Position numbers and translations under genes: made by a program
Assembly: GCA_035041965.1 (NCBI GenBank)
Contig: JAPYMA010000487.1
Span: 124,001-188,000 of the forward strand
Direction: 5' to 3'
Source of the DNA: Anisakis pegreffii
Lineage: Eukaryota; Nematoda; Chromadorea; Rhabditida; Anisakidae
Length of the DNA stretch: 64,000 bases
Part shown: positions 63,891-64,000 of the stretch, piece after piece
How the letters are laid out: each line of letters starts with the position of its first letter
Position numbering within the stretch: the stretch's first letter is position 1
The notes under the pieces: model-generated
What the model saw: only the letters and a program-made list of their open reading frames with translations
The model's database searches: none
Told to the model about the DNA's origin: nothing

Positions 63891-64000
63891 GTGAGCGGAT
63901 TTTTTCTTCAAAATGAGAGTAAGAAAGATAATTTGGATACCAATTTGATAAGATACAATGTAACGTTGAACTTCGTTATTTTTCATATTTTTCAAGTGAT

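Overview
The window is eukaryotic and most likely from a nematode. It is AT-rich, every gene is split by spliceosomal introns, acceptors are short and usually end in TTTCAG or TTGCAG, and the best-resolved proteins belong to families typical of worms. Introns run from about 50 bp to several kb, longer than is usual in Caenorhabditis. That would fit an ascarid- or spirurid-like genome, but I cannot name the species. All exon models below were read by hand from splice signals, reading-frame phase and family similarity.

Layout. (1) 100-1451 (+): 3' half of a discoidin-domain-receptor-like receptor kinase whose catalytic motifs are degenerate. (2) 1452-7972: gene-poor, with one truncated hAT-type element copy and a possible small secreted-protein gene. 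(3) 7973-18105 (+): a complete 346-residue SAND-domain protein of the GMEB type, in nine exons. (4) 19228-36019 (-): a SLO-2/KCNT-type potassium channel in at least 27 exons, convergent with the GMEB gene; the two likely polyadenylation signals are only about 170 bp apart. Its introns hold a full-length 833-bp non-autonomous hAT-type element, a near-perfect hairpin, and coding-like stretches on the opposite strand. A possible alternative first exon lies at about 41.1 kb. (5) 36-55.9 kb: mostly intergenic, with an unrecognised minus-strand gene (41.8-42.9 kb), a decayed pogo/Tigger transposase, a third hAT copy and a few weak cysteine-rich exons. (6) 55890-63890 and beyond (+): the N-terminal two thirds of condensin II subunit D3 (NCAPD3/HCP-6 type), running off the right edge.

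The main genes have no obvious shared pathway: a membrane receptor pseudokinase, a DNA-binding regulator, a neuronal/muscle K+ channel and a mitotic chromosome protein. I did not find an unmistakable new system. The most unusual signals are the DDR-type pseudokinase, the opposite-strand coding signals inside slo-2 introns, the intronic hairpin and the small secreted ORF.
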